64,000 nucleotides of DNA, taken from positions 1 to 64,000 of the forward strand of contig JAGVPB010000030.1 in assembly GCA_020052415.1 (NCBI GenBank), read 5' to 3'. Both the position numbers and the translations under genes were made by a program. This document shows, one piece after another, positions 15,659 to 25,453 of the stretch; position 1 is the stretch's first letter; every line of letters begins with the position of its first letter. The notes beneath the pieces are model-generated. The model was not told the DNA's origin. It did not search any database and was given only the letters and a program-made list of their open reading frames with translations. This stretch comes from Bacteroidales bacterium (GTDB lineage Bacteria; Bacteroidota; Bacteroidia; Bacteroidales; JAADJA01).

Positions 15659-16302
15659 TTTACAAGATTGTTTTTTTCCCTGTATTCATGGTTCAATCCT
15701 TCAAGCACCTGGCTGGTAATGTCAAAAGTATCTTTTGCAAAAAAAATATTCCCGGCAGTATTGTAGCTAAGGATATAATCATAGTTGTAAATCTTGTTTA
15801 TCCTGCTTAAATAATTTTTGATACTGTCCAGTAATATGATGTTCATTTCATATTCTTTTTTCGACAATTCAGCCGAATACTGATCCTGAAGCTTGTATAA
15901 ATCCTGCTGCTGCTGCATCAGTTTTTCATAAATCTGCTGTGCACTCGATTCAGAAATGGTTTGTTTTTGAACCTGATCCTGAAAATAAGCGGCATCCTGC
16001 TCATAAGCCTGCTGCTTACTGGTGAAATCTGCATCTTTTTGATTCCGTTCATTTTCAAGCTGAGAGTTCAATACAGTTACGAGCTCATAATTATGAAGTA
16101 ATAAATCGGAATTAACAAATACAATTGAATTTGAACCTGCAGGTATCACCGGCATATTTGATCTGGTAAGGTTTTCATCCTGGTCGTCCGAATCGGTAAA
16201 CTCTAATGCAAATAAAATGAGGATTCCGATTATTGCCGCGATACTTAATACCAAGCCAATATTTATGGGTTTTTTAGTGGTATTTTCAAATTCTTCCGTC
16301 AT
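15655..16302 (-). CDS. OmpH/Skp-family periplasmic chaperone-like protein
   Basis: A 215-residue protein anchored by one transmembrane helix (about 15-35) with the rest outside the cytoplasm. After a short linker comes the OmpH start IVFVNSDLLLHNYE (about 60) and a long glutamine-rich coiled coil (about 75-150, with QQQQDLYKLQDQYSAEL), ending with the AGNIFFAKDTFDIT segment typical of OmpH/Skp C-termini. Skp-like proteins hold unfolded outer-membrane proteins in the periplasm. The uncleaved N-terminal anchor is a common Bacteroidota variant. First gene of a pair with the DUF4296 lipoprotein. Confidence 0.8.
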   Translation of the reverse strand: MTEEFENTTKKPINIGLVLSIAAIIGILILFALEFTDSDDQDENLTRSNMPVIPAGSNSIVFVNSDLLLHNYELVTVLNSQLENERNQKDADFTSKQQAYEQDAAYFQDQVQKQTISESSAQQIYEKLMQQQQDLYKLQDQYSAELSKKEYEMNIILLDSIKNYLSRINKIYNYDYILSYNTAGNIFFAKDTFDITSQVLEGLNHEYREKNNLVK

Positions 16303-16380
16303 AATTCATTTTTTTAGTAAAAGACCCCCTTTGCAGGTCAACTGATTTGAGAAAATTGTAAAAATAATTTAAATTGTGGT

Positions 16381-18591
16381 TTAATTTCCGACGTCGGACA
16401 TAAATTTAATCCGCATCAGCCTGATTTCTTCTTCATTGAATTCATCCTCTCCAAGTGTTTCAAGCGCCTCCTGTATTGAATCGGTTTCAGCCTCGCTGAA
16501 ATAGCCATAAATTTCTTCCTGGTGATATTCATCAACATATTCACTGATATAATAGTTGATATCCACTTTGGTTCCTGAGGCTACGATGCGTTCGATCTCA
16601 GTTAGAAGATCATCAACTGTCAGATCTTTTGTAAATGCAATATCTTCAAGAGCCAGTTTTCTGTCAATACTTTGTATGATGTAAACTTTCAGCCCTGACT
16701 TATTGATCACCGATTTCACAACCATATCGTTGGGTCGTACTATTTCATTTTCTTCAACATACTGTCTTATCAATTCAAGGAACGGCAAACCGTATTTTTT
16801 AGCTTTTCCGGCACCAACACCCGTTATCTGCAGAAGTTCTTCTTCCTTAACCGGATACTGTATTGACATATCCTCCAGAGAGGGATCCTGGAAAATTACA
16901 AAAGGCGGTAAATTTTCCTTGCGCGAAATTTCTCTTCTTAAATCCTTCAGTAAAGCAAACAGGGTTTGATCGGCAGTACTGGTCTTGGCGGCTCCGCTTT
17001 CGAAGAAATCCTCGTCCCCTTCAGCGGCCTCATAATCATGGTCTTTGGTAAGCATCACGGAGAAAGGTTTTTCAAGAAAGTCTCTCCCCTCTTTTGTGAT
17101 CTTTAGAAGTCCGTAATTTTCAATATCCTTAACCAGTAAATTGTTGATCAGTGCCTGGCGAATAACCGCATTCCAGAATTTATCATCATGATCCATACCT
17201 TTACCAAAGGTTTTCAGCTTATTGTGTTTGAACGACTTTATGGTAGCAGAATTTTTACCGATGAGTATGTTAATTATATGGTTCGCTTTAAATAGTTGCT
17301 TAACCTCCAGCACCGCCTCAAGCGCGACTTTTATAAAGTCCTTGCCTTCAAATTTTTCTTTCGGATGCAGGCAGTTATCGCAGGCGCCGCATTCCTCGTG
17401 TTCATATTCTTCTCCAAAATAATGCAATAACTGCCGGTGACGGCAAACGGAAGACTCTGCGTAAGCTACAGTTTCCTGGAGGAGTTGTTTTGCAATTTCC
17501 TGTTCTGCCACAGGTTTGCCCTTCATGAATTTTTCAAGTTTTATAATATCGTCGTAGCTGTAAAAAGCAATGCAGTTACCCTCGCCATCATCTCTTCCGG
17601 CACGGCCTGTTTCCTGGTAATAACCTTCAATACTTTTTGGAATATCATGATGAATAACGTACCTGATATCGGGTTTATCAATTCCCATCCCAAACGCAAT
17701 GGTAGCCACGATAACCTCCACTTCTTCCATCAGGAATTTATCCTGGTTGGTTCTGCGCGTGAGAGCGTCGAGCCCGGCATGGTAAGGCAATGCCCTGATT
17801 CCATTCACCTTAAAAGTTTCGGCAAGCTCTTCGACTTTTTTCCGGCTCAGTGCATATACAATACCTGATTTATTGGGGTGGTTCTTGATATATTTTATTA
17901 TGTCCTTGACGACATCCTTGGTTTTTGGCCTGACTTCATAGTACATATTGGGCCTGTCGAAGGAAGATTTAAAAACCTCAGCATCGAGAATGCCGAGATT
18001 TTTCTGAATATCCTGCTGTACTTTCAGTGTGGCTGTAGCTGTAAGTGCCATAATCGGAACATCCTGTCCGATGGCTTCGATGATCGGCCTTATTCGCCTG
18101 TACTCCGGTCTGAAATCGTGGCCCCATTCCGAAATACAATGGGCTTCATCAACAGCATAAAAAGAAATTTTGATGTTTTTCAGAAAATCTACATTCTCCT
18201 CTTTGGTCAGAGATTCAGGAGCTACATATAATAATTTCGTCTTTCCCGAAATAAGATCCTCCTTGACCTGGGTAATTTCGGCCTTGGATAATGAAGAATT
18301 TAAGAAATGAGCTATTCCCAGTTCTGCTCCGAAATTCCGTATCGCATCAACCTGGTTTTTCATCAATGCAATCAGTGGGGAAATGATGATGGAAATTCCT
18401 TCATTCCGAATGGCAGGCAATTGATAACACATTGATTTACCGCCACCTGTTGGCATAATAACAAAAGTATTGTTACCTGCCAGAACGCTTTTGATTATCG
18501 CCTCCTGGTTCCCTTTGAAACTATCAAACCCGAATACCTTTTTTAACAATTCATGCAACGGGTAATCATTCATCTTCGCCATCGTGTACAA
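16381..18591 (-). CDS. recQ: ATP-dependent DNA helicase RecQ
   Basis: A 736-residue SF2 helicase that unwinds DNA 3' to 5' in recombination and repair. Walker A is MPTGGGKS (46-53), Walker B is DEAH (147-150), and the aromatic-rich loop HCISEWGHDFRPEYR follows. The second helicase lobe ends with YQETGRAGRDDG. The zinc-binding region shows CRHRQLLHYFGE...CGACDNC, then the winged helix (RQC) and an HRDC domain (about 530-600, DLRREISRKENLPPFVIF). A further C-terminal helical region (about 610-720) is typical for Bacteroidota RecQ. Start could be residue 1, 4 or 7 since all three are ATG codons. Confidence 0.95.
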   Translation of the reverse strand: MYTMAKMNDYPLHELLKKVFGFDSFKGNQEAIIKSVLAGNNTFVIMPTGGGKSMCYQLPAIRNEGISIIISPLIALMKNQVDAIRNFGAELGIAHFLNSSLSKAEITQVKEDLISGKTKLLYVAPESLTKEENVDFLKNIKISFYAVDEAHCISEWGHDFRPEYRRIRPIIEAIGQDVPIMALTATATLKVQQDIQKNLGILDAEVFKSSFDRPNMYYEVRPKTKDVVKDIIKYIKNHPNKSGIVYALSRKKVEELAETFKVNGIRALPYHAGLDALTRRTNQDKFLMEEVEVIVATIAFGMGIDKPDIRYVIHHDIPKSIEGYYQETGRAGRDDGEGNCIAFYSYDDIIKLEKFMKGKPVAEQEIAKQLLQETVAYAESSVCRHRQLLHYFGEEYEHEECGACDNCLHPKEKFEGKDFIKVALEAVLEVKQLFKANHIINILIGKNSATIKSFKHNKLKTFGKGMDHDDKFWNAVIRQALINNLLVKDIENYGLLKITKEGRDFLEKPFSVMLTKDHDYEAAEGDEDFFESGAAKTSTADQTLFALLKDLRREISRKENLPPFVIFQDPSLEDMSIQYPVKEEELLQITGVGAGKAKKYGLPFLELIRQYVEENEIVRPNDMVVKSVINKSGLKVYIIQSIDRKLALEDIAFTKDLTVDDLLTEIERIVASGTKVDINYYISEYVDEYHQEEIYGYFSEAETDSIQEALETLGEDEFNEEEIRLMRIKFMSDVGN

Positions 18592-18833
18592 TTCATTTGA
18601 AGTAGTGAGGATATTTCCTCCGACAATTTTTCTCTATTTTCCCTCACCTGAAAAGGGTGACATTTAATACAAATTTAATTAAATTTATCAATTACAAACA
18701 AAACAAAAAAATATTACATTTTTTTTGAAAAAATTTTTTACAACATTAAATCCCAAATATAATGAATCTGTTTGTGTTTGATTCTGCATTATGACTGCAA
18801 GCATACTCTGAATCAGCATTTAGTTTTAGTTTG

Positions 18834-18842
18834 TATATTTGC
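18834..18842 (+). promoter_or_regulatory. -7 element that fixes the kdsD start
   Basis: TATATTTGC fits TAnnTTTGC exactly. It lies downstream of the ATG at 18772 and 31 nt upstream of the TTG at 18874, so the 18772 start would lie before the promoter. The rest of 18592-18833 is AT-rich and holds no gene. Confidence 0.55.
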
Positions 18843-18873
18843 GCGTATTTATTTTTCTAAATCGGTGAATAAT

Positions 18874-19839
18874 TTGAAATCGCTCAACGAAATAAAGCAA
18901 ATAATAATTCGAACCATTACCGAAGAGTATAATGCCATCGAACATTTAACAAGCCAGGTAAATGACGATTTTGCCCTTGCAGTCGAATTGATTTATCATT
19001 CCTCCGGAAGGGTTATTGTTACGGGTATCGGGAAAAGCGCTAACATTGCAACGAAAATTGTTGCCACTCTTAATTCTACAGGCACTCCTTCCGTTTTTAT
19101 GCATGCCGCCGATGCCATTCATGGTGACCTGGGAACCATTCAGAAAGATGATATTATTATTTGTATTTCGAACAGCGGCAACTCACCGGAAATTAATGTT
19201 TTGATCCCGCTGTTAAAAAATATGGGTAACAAGCTGATTGCCTTTACCGGAAATTTGAACTCGTACCTGGCCAGGCAAGCTCATTTCATTATCAATACTA
19301 CGGTGGCAAAGGAAGCATGTCCGAATAATCTCGCTCCAACAGCCAGCACGACAGCCCAGCTTGTGATGGGTGATGCACTGGCGGTGGCTTTGCTCGAATG
19401 CCGTGGTTTTACAGTTGAGGATTTTGCAAAGTATCATCCAGGTGGTATTTTGGGGAAAAAGTTGTATCTCCGTGTGGCCGACCTCTTCCCAAAGAATGCA
19501 GTTCCTATGGTGAACAGGAAGGATGGCATCAGATCTACAATAATGGAAATATCTTCCAAAAGGCTTGGAGTAACTGCCGTTATGGAAAATGGCAACCTGG
19601 CCGGGGTGATTACCGATGGAGATCTCAGGAGAATGCTTGAAAAAGATCAGAACATTGATAAAATAACTGCCGGTGACATTATGTCAACCCATCCACGGAC
19701 TGTTGATCAGTCAACCCTTGTCGTTGATGCACTGAATACAATGCGTAAAAACGATATCACCCAGCTCCTGGTTTTGGATGGAACTAAATATGTTGGAGTC
19801 ATCCACCTCCATGATATTCTGAAGGAAGGAATTCTGTAA
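18874..19839 (+). CDS. kdsD: Arabinose-5-phosphate isomerase KdsD (KpsF/GutQ family)
   Basis: A 321-residue enzyme converting ribulose 5-phosphate to arabinose 5-phosphate, the first step towards Kdo in LPS. The SIS domain shows VTGIGKSANIATKIVATLNSTG, AIHGDLG and ISNSGNSPE, with LAPTASTTAQL after it. Two CBS domains occupy about 200-320. The start is set at TTG 18874, giving MKSLNEIKQ; GTG at 18865 is an alternative. The longer frame from 18772 precedes the promoter and encodes a cysteine-rich, unconserved extension. Its neighbour LptB, 3 kb on, also serves LPS. Confidence 0.9.
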   Translation: MKSLNEIKQIIIRTITEEYNAIEHLTSQVNDDFALAVELIYHSSGRVIVTGIGKSANIATKIVATLNSTGTPSVFMHAADAIHGDLGTIQKDDIIICISNSGNSPEINVLIPLLKNMGNKLIAFTGNLNSYLARQAHFIINTTVAKEACPNNLAPTASTTAQLVMGDALAVALLECRGFTVEDFAKYHPGGILGKKLYLRVADLFPKNAVPMVNRKDGIRSTIMEISSKRLGVTAVMENGNLAGVITDGDLRRMLEKDQNIDKITAGDIMSTHPRTVDQSTLVVDALNTMRKNDITQLLVLDGTKYVGVIHLHDILKEGIL

Positions 19840-19985
19840 ATATTTTACTGGTTCTGATTGAAAAATCGAATTAAATCCGTTATTGGTGAAAAAAAGAAAA
19901 GATCAGGAGCAACAACATCCAAATTTAAACAGTTTAAAGTATTGGTTGTTTGTCTGATATTATACAACTGTTGCCTGAATAACTC

Positions 19986-22472
19986 ATGAAGCATAAAAAA
20001 GAAATCAGGAGATATTTTTACTTGTTATTTTTGATAGCTGTTTCTAATGCTGGTTTTACCCAGGTTACAAAAATTATGGGCAGGGTGGTGGATGTCGAAA
20101 CAAAAGAGCCAATTCCTTTTGCCAATGTTTTTTTTGCAGGCACTACCATTGGCGTAACTTCTGATTTTGATGGAAATTATTCGCTCGAAACCAAAACTCC
20201 GTCCGACAGCCTTGTAGCTTCTTATGTAGGCTATTTGAAACTTTCTAAAAGAATTTATCCTAACAGGTTCCAGGAGGTTAACTTTGAGCTTCAATCCCAG
20301 AATATTGATTTGCCCGAAGTGACCATCTTAGCCGGTGAAAATCCCGCTGAAATTATCCTCCGAAAAATCATTGAGAACAAGGAAAACAACCGCCGTAAAG
20401 AATTCGATGCATATCAATATGAAGTTTATAATAAAATTGAAATAGATGCCAACAATTTAAGCGAGCGTTTCCAAAACAGGAGAATCCTCAGACCATTTAA
20501 ATTCATTTTTAATTACATGGACACCTCAACGGTTAACGGAAAAACGTACCTGCCCATTTTCCTTTCCGAAAGCTTGTCGGATTTCTATTTCAGGAAGGAA
20601 CCCAAAGCCGAAAAAGAGGTGATCAAAGCCGCCCAGGTCTCCGGAATTGAAAATGAAAGTGTACTGCAGTTTCTTGGAGATATGTTTCAGCGATACGACT
20701 TTTATGATAATTACATCATGATCTTCCAAAAGAACTTTATAAGTCCGGTCGCTTATTTTGGTTTGAACTCTTATCGGTATTACCTTGTTGACAGCACTTA
20801 TATCGGTGATAAGTGGTGCTATAAGATCATGTTCAAGCCGCGCCGCAAACAGGAACTCACTTTTACAGGGCATTTTTGGGTTAACGACACCACCTTCGCG
20901 ATAAAATCCTTCGATATGAGAATTGTGAAGGATGCCAACATGAATTTTGTAAACGACCTGGTGCTCATCCAGGAATTTGACCTGATTGAAGGCAAATACT
21001 GGATGGTAACAAAGGACCAGGGTATCGGGGATTTTAACATCATAGATGATACAAAGGCAACTCTTGGTTTCTTCGGGAAAAAAACAACTTCGTACCGTGA
21101 CTTCGTTTTCAACAAGCTCAGGGATAAAAAGTTCTATTCATCGCCTACCAATGTTATTGTTAATGAAAAAGTGTATGATGTGGGTAAACAATACTGGACG
21201 GAGCACCGTCACGATACCCTTTCGAAAGATGAGCTTACGATTTATAATATGGTGGATACGCTCAAAAAACTACCCGCCTTTAAAACCTGGATAGACATTC
21301 TGGAAACAGTGATCACCGGATATTATAAAATGGAGAAATTTGAGATCGGGCCCTATGCCTCGATATTGAGCTTTAATGCCATTGAAGGCGCAAGGATAAG
21401 GCTTGGTGGCAGAACGACGGCAAAGTTCGATGATCAACTCAGGCTTGAGGGACACCTTGCTTACGGAACGCTTGATACCAAAATAAAATACGGAGCAGGA
21501 TTATTATATCTTCCGAATAAAAATCCGCGAAGGGCCGTAGGCGCTAATTATAAATACGATATCGAACAACTTGGCAGCAGTCCGAATGCTTTTCGTGAGG
21601 ATTTTTTATTTGCCGCACTTTTCCGGCGCAATCCCGCCAACAAGCTCTCCATGACCAGTGAATATTCCTTTTATTACGAGCACGAATGGTTTAATGGTTT
21701 TACAAACCAGATCAACCTGATCCAGAAGGAGATCATTCCTGTCGGCAACTATAAGATTGAACTCTATGAATCCAATGGTGATGTGATCGAAAAAAATGAA
21801 ATCACCATATCGGAAATCCGGCTCGATTCCCGGTTTGCTTTTAATGAAAGATTTGTTATCGGTGATTTTGAAAGAATAAGCGTAGGAACACGATATCCCA
21901 TCATCACGCTGCAATACGGGTATGGTATTCCCGATCTGTTAGGTGGCGATTATGAGTACCACCGGCTCAGGATCAATGTAAGGCAATGGTTTAACGTTTT
22001 CAATCTCGGCTGGTCACGGTATATTTTTGAAGGAGGTAAAATCTGGGGAAAACTTCCATTCCCGTTCCTTGAGCTTCACCCCGGAAGTGAGACTTTTATT
22101 TTTGATGAATTTGCCTTCAACCTCATGAATTATAGCGAATTTGTTAGTGACGAATATGTGAGCCTGTATTATACCCATCATTTCGATGGCCTTTTTCTGA
22201 ACCATATTCCCCTGTTCCGAAAATTAAAATGGCGTGAAGTGGCTTATGTAAGAGGTGCGGTGGGTACAATGAGTGATAAAAATAAAAAATTCAACGGACT
22301 GACTCAACCGAAACCTCCTTATACGCTCGAACGGCCGTATTATGAAGCCGGTTTCGGCATCGAAAATATCTTTAAAGTTGTCAGGATAGATGGCATCTGG
22401 AGGTTATCGCGTTTGGATCATCAGGACATCAATAAATTCGCCCTGTTCATCTCACTTTACTTTTCATTCTGA
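19986..22472 (+). CDS. DUF5686 outer-membrane protein with carboxypeptidase-like regulatory domain
   Basis: An 828-residue exported protein. A signal peptide (about 1-24) is followed by a CarboxypepD_reg-like beta-sandwich (about 28-112: GRVVDVETKEPIPFANVFF, TSDFDGNYSL, SYVGY), which is common in front of Bacteroidota outer-membrane proteins. The rest matches DUF5686: KIIENKENN, an internal soluble region, then amphipathic strands and a final aromatic end (FALFISLYFSF), as expected for a barrel. It may be an outer-membrane receptor or assembly protein; role unknown. Transcribed alone, with 146 nt of featureless spacer before it. Confidence 0.85.
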   Translation: MKHKKEIRRYFYLLFLIAVSNAGFTQVTKIMGRVVDVETKEPIPFANVFFAGTTIGVTSDFDGNYSLETKTPSDSLVASYVGYLKLSKRIYPNRFQEVNFELQSQNIDLPEVTILAGENPAEIILRKIIENKENNRRKEFDAYQYEVYNKIEIDANNLSERFQNRRILRPFKFIFNYMDTSTVNGKTYLPIFLSESLSDFYFRKEPKAEKEVIKAAQVSGIENESVLQFLGDMFQRYDFYDNYIMIFQKNFISPVAYFGLNSYRYYLVDSTYIGDKWCYKIMFKPRRKQELTFTGHFWVNDTTFAIKSFDMRIVKDANMNFVNDLVLIQEFDLIEGKYWMVTKDQGIGDFNIIDDTKATLGFFGKKTTSYRDFVFNKLRDKKFYSSPTNVIVNEKVYDVGKQYWTEHRHDTLSKDELTIYNMVDTLKKLPAFKTWIDILETVITGYYKMEKFEIGPYASILSFNAIEGARIRLGGRTTAKFDDQLRLEGHLAYGTLDTKIKYGAGLLYLPNKNPRRAVGANYKYDIEQLGSSPNAFREDFLFAALFRRNPANKLSMTSEYSFYYEHEWFNGFTNQINLIQKEIIPVGNYKIELYESNGDVIEKNEITISEIRLDSRFAFNERFVIGDFERISVGTRYPIITLQYGYGIPDLLGGDYEYHRLRINVRQWFNVFNLGWSRYIFEGGKIWGKLPFPFLELHPGSETFIFDEFAFNLMNYSEFVSDEYVSLYYTHHFDGLFLNHIPLFRKLKWREVAYVRGAVGTMSDKNKKFNGLTQPKPPYTLERPYYEAGFGIENIFKVVRIDGIWRLSRLDHQDINKFALFISLYFSF

Positions 22473-22777
22473 TCCCAATTATTCCGTCCACGAATTACAC
22501 GAATTACACGAATCCACCGATTCAACCCATTCAACCATTTCCACCGATTCAACCCATTAACTCTATACCCTTATATCCCATATACCATTAACAGTTCTGA
22601 GTTCCGGGTTCTGAGTTCAACCGATTCAACCATTTCCACCGATTCAACCATTTCCACCGATTTAACCAGTTTAACAGATTCCGTCCACGAATTACACGAA
22701 TTACACGAATCCACCGATTCAACCAATTAACCCAATTAACCTAATTAACTTATCTTTGGCAGCAATATTAAAAGAGC
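22473..22777. repeat. Intergenic word-repeat array
   Basis: No gene. The spacer is built from short repeated words: CACGAATTACACGAATTACACG (as several 8-nt units) at both ends, CCGATTCAACC and CATTTCCACC repeated five or more times, GTTCTGAGTTC words, and CAATTAACC units running directly into the lptB promoter. The phrase CCCTTATATCCCATAT (22568-22583) is shared exactly with 11983-11998. Confidence 0.8.
22751..22758 (+). promoter_or_regulatory. -7 element for lptB
   Basis: TATCTTTG, 19 nt before the ATG at 22778, abutting the end of a word-repeat array. Confidence 0.55.
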
Positions 22778-23503
22778 ATGATCCTTCGTACCGAAAATCT
22801 GGTCAAGAAATATAAGAACCGCACTGTTGTCAATAGGGTGACAGTGGATGTAAAAAAAGGCGAGATCGTCGGGTTGCTTGGCCCCAATGGCGCCGGAAAA
22901 ACGACTACTTTTTACATGATCGTGGGACTGATCAAACCCCTTTCAGGAAAAATTTACCTTGAAGACACGGAAATCACTGAAGAACCTATGTTCAAACGTG
23001 CGCAGAAAGGCATCGGCTATTTGCCGCAGGAGGCTTCTGTCTTCAGGAAACTTACCGTAGAAGATAATCTTTTGTCGGTGCTTGAGTTCACCAAACTTAC
23101 CAAAACCGAGCAGAAGGACAGGGTTGAAAGCCTCATAGAAGAGTTCGGTTTGACCCATGTAAGGAAAAGCTTTGGAATTCAGCTATCCGGTGGTGAAAGA
23201 CGAAGGACAGAAATTGCCCGTGCGCTTGCTGTTGATCCCAAATTTATATTATTGGACGAACCTTTTGCCGGAGTTGATCCCATTGCCGTCGAAGACATTC
23301 AGAATATTGTCGCCAAACTCAAAGACCGCAATATCGGCGTCCTGATCACCGATCACAACGTACACGAAACCCTTTCCATCACCGACAGGGCTTACCTCCT
23401 TTTCGAGGGCGCCATCCTCAAATCCGGCACCTCTAAGGAGCTTGCCGAAGACGAGCATGTGCGCAGGGTGTATCTCGGGAAGAATTTTGAGTTAAGAAGA
23501 TAG
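22778..23503 (+). CDS. lptB: LPS export ABC transporter ATPase LptB
   Basis: A 241-residue ABC ATPase that powers LPS extraction from the inner membrane with LptFG. Walker A is GPNGAGKT (35-42), the Q-loop is in YLPQEASVF, the signature is LSGGERRR, Walker B is [13 protein letters not shown], and the switch histidine is in ITDHNV. The LptB hallmarks [19 protein letters not shown] and the C-terminal [12 protein letters not shown] are present. LptF/G genes are not adjacent, as usual in Bacteroidota. Single gene, convergent with the next. Confidence 0.94.
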   Translation: MILRTENLVKKYKNRTVVNRVTVDVKKGEIVGLLGPNGAGKTTTFYMIVGLIKPLSGKIYLEDTEITEEPMFKRAQKGIGYLPQEASVFRKLTVEDNLLSVLEFTKLTKTEQKDRVESLIEEFGLTHVRKSFGIQLSGGERRRTEIARALAVDPKFILLDEPFAGVDPIAVEDIQNIVAKLKDRNIGVLITDHNVHETLSITDRAYLLFEGAILKSGTSKELAEDEHVRRVYLGKNFELRR

Positions 23504-23528
23504 AATTATTCGTTTGTCAATAGTTGTT

Positions 23529-25133
23529 CTAAAAGTCTTGTTTATTTATCACCACCTTCCCCGAGTACCTTTTGCCTTCCTGTTCCACAAAATAAAAATA
23601 CACCCCTGTCTTCACCTCTCTGCAATCCCAAACGGTTTTCTCAGATTTTACAGGCAAATTTGCCACTTCCTGCCCGAACAAATTCACCACCCTGACCTCA
23701 CACCCAACCTGTCCCGCTGTTGGCGGGATTGAACCTGGAACTTGAAACTCCACGTATTCCTTTGCCGGATTAGGATAAACATCTATAACATCTTGTTCAT
23801 AATGGTTTTCTACTGCACCGGTGGTATCGAGACTGTCAATTTCAAAGACCCAAAAATCAGCAAATTGCTCTACGAGAGGGCCACATTGTACATCGTAAGA
23901 TGGGCCGAAATTAGTCTGTCCGGCAATAATAAAATCATGATCATTCTTTTTAATAACTCCAAAATCCAAGCTTTCATTCCGATCACCACCGATACATTGT
24001 TGCCATAATAACTCACCGTCACTGCTTAACGTTATAAACCAAATATCAAATTCAAAATCGTTAAAGGTATGATTTCCAGTGATATCGCCATCGTTAGAAT
24101 TAGTATATCCAGGAATAATCAAATTGCCATCATCATTCAATATTAATTTTGAAATAAATTCCGAACGTGAACCACCAAGACAATTTTGCCATATAATATT
24201 TCCGAAATAATCAATTCTGACCACCCAAATATCATTTTCTCCATGCCAGCCAGTAATATCACCATCATCTGAATTTACATATCCAGCAAATACAAATCCT
24301 TCACTTACTTCAATTACTGCAGTTATTCCGTCATAATCACTCCCCCCATAACATTGTTGCCATTCAATGTTTCGTAATGAATCGAGCTTGATAAGCACCC
24401 CATCTGCTTGTCCATGAGATTGGCAGTTTAAATTACCACCTTCGGTTATTTTTGAAGTACCACCAACTAAAAATCCTCCATCTGAAGTTTGAATAATAGC
24501 GTGACCAAAATCTAAATAATTATTACCAATTGTAAAATCCCATTCAATTTCACAATGGCTGTTAAGTTTCACCATCCATATATCATACATATCATAATGT
24601 ACACTTACGTCACCATCTTCAGAATTAGTCCATCCTATTGCTACAACGCCTCCGTCGGTTGTGGTTGTTCCTGTCCATAACTGGTCGTGTCCATTGCCTC
24701 CGACAATCTTGTCACAAAGCATATTTCCTAAACTATCAATTATAACAATCCAGAAATCCAATGTATTAGGATATGGATCATATGAAATATCACCATCAGA
24801 CGAATTTGAACCACCAACAAGATAGTAGTTTCCATCAGGTGCGTAAAAAATATTATGTAACCCATCACCATGTGAACCACCATAAGTTTTTTCCCAAATA
24901 ATATTACCAAGGTTATCTGTTTTTATTAACCACCCGTCTTCGAATCCATGATTTATAGAAATATCCCCATCAATTGAGTTAGTATTTCCAGTAAGAAAAA
25001 ATCCATTTTCTATTTCGATAATATCTGTTGCATAATCTGTTTCAGACCCTCCAAAACATGCCTGCCATTCAATTTGTAAAGTCTGTGTGAAAGCAGTGGC
25101 TGGTAAAAGCAACAGAAAAACCAGGTAGCGCAT
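23529..25133 (-). CDS. Secreted seven-bladed propeller protein with T9SS sorting domain
   Basis: A 534-residue exported protein with a signal peptide ending about residue 17 (FTQ). Seven tandem repeats of about 57-62 residues fill residues 18-430. Each has the pattern IxWxxCYGGS...D-G-x-F-hG-x-TNSxDGDI...DxWhhxhDxxGN, which predicts a seven-bladed beta-propeller. The C-terminus is a T9SS type A domain (IDVYPNPAKEYVEF ... KTGVYFYFVEQEGK). Residues QVPGSIPPTAGQVG inside this domain are encoded by an intergenic-type palindrome and repeat words (23705-23750), which looks like an insertion. A strong promoter precedes it. Function of the propeller unknown. Confidence 0.82.
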   Translation of the reverse strand: MRYLVFLLLLPATAFTQTLQIEWQACFGGSETDYATDIIEIENGFFLTGNTNSIDGDISINHGFEDGWLIKTDNLGNIIWEKTYGGSHGDGLHNIFYAPDGNYYLVGGSNSSDGDISYDPYPNTLDFWIVIIDSLGNMLCDKIVGGNGHDQLWTGTTTTDGGVVAIGWTNSEDGDVSVHYDMYDIWMVKLNSHCEIEWDFTIGNNYLDFGHAIIQTSDGGFLVGGTSKITEGGNLNCQSHGQADGVLIKLDSLRNIEWQQCYGGSDYDGITAVIEVSEGFVFAGYVNSDDGDITGWHGENDIWVVRIDYFGNIIWQNCLGGSRSEFISKLILNDDGNLIIPGYTNSNDGDITGNHTFNDFEFDIWFITLSSDGELLWQQCIGGDRNESLDFGVIKKNDHDFIIAGQTNFGPSYDVQCGPLVEQFADFWVFEIDSLDTTGAVENHYEQDVIDVYPNPAKEYVEFQVPGSIPPTAGQVGCEVRVVNLFGQEVANLPVKSEKTVWDCREVKTGVYFYFVEQEGKRYSGKVVINKQDF

Positions 25134-25155
25134 ATTGTTAAGTAATAATGTTTCT

Positions 25156-25187
25156 CAAAATTACATTAATAAATTGATAAGTTCAAA
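25156..25187 (-). promoter_or_regulatory. Full -33/-7 promoter for the propeller gene
   Basis: Minus-strand TTTG (25187-25184), 20-nt spacer, TAATTTTG (25163-25156); an exact fit to the Bacteroidota TTTG-N19/20-TAnnTTTG layout, 23 nt before the ATG at 25133. Confidence 0.65.
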
Positions 25188-25246
25188 ACTTTTCTTTCCC
25201 GGCAAGAATCAGGCAGAGGGGAGTCAATATCCTTAACCGGTATATC

Positions 25247-25389
25247 ACTCCTTCGGAGTTTTGATTTGCTTCAAATTAATATTCTATCACCATTTCACTC
25301 CTTCGGAGCTGGGTCATGAAAATCCGCCGAAGGCGGATGATATTATTATAGAAATGATGTCATATACAGATTTTGAACCCCGAAGGGGT
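25247..25389. repeat. Array of four REP-like palindromes in 2+2 inverted order
   Basis: ACTCCTTCGGAGT (25247-25259), ACTCCTTCGGAGC (25297-25309), ATCCGCCGAAGGCGGAT (25322-25338) and ACCCCGAAGGGGT (25377-25389). The first is preceded by TATC; the last two are followed by GATATTA, the reverse of TAATATC, so two units face right and two left. No gene is seen in the 25134-25453 spacer. Confidence 0.75.
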
Positions 25390-25453
25390 GATATTAATCG
25401 CCTTATCTCAAAATAATTCAGGATTTTGGAAACACCTGATACCACCTTAAAAC

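Noticed and set aside
18772..18873. ATG start of kdsD at 18772
   Set aside because: It lies upstream of a good promoter element and adds an unconserved cysteine-rich stretch, so TTG 18874 is preferred.
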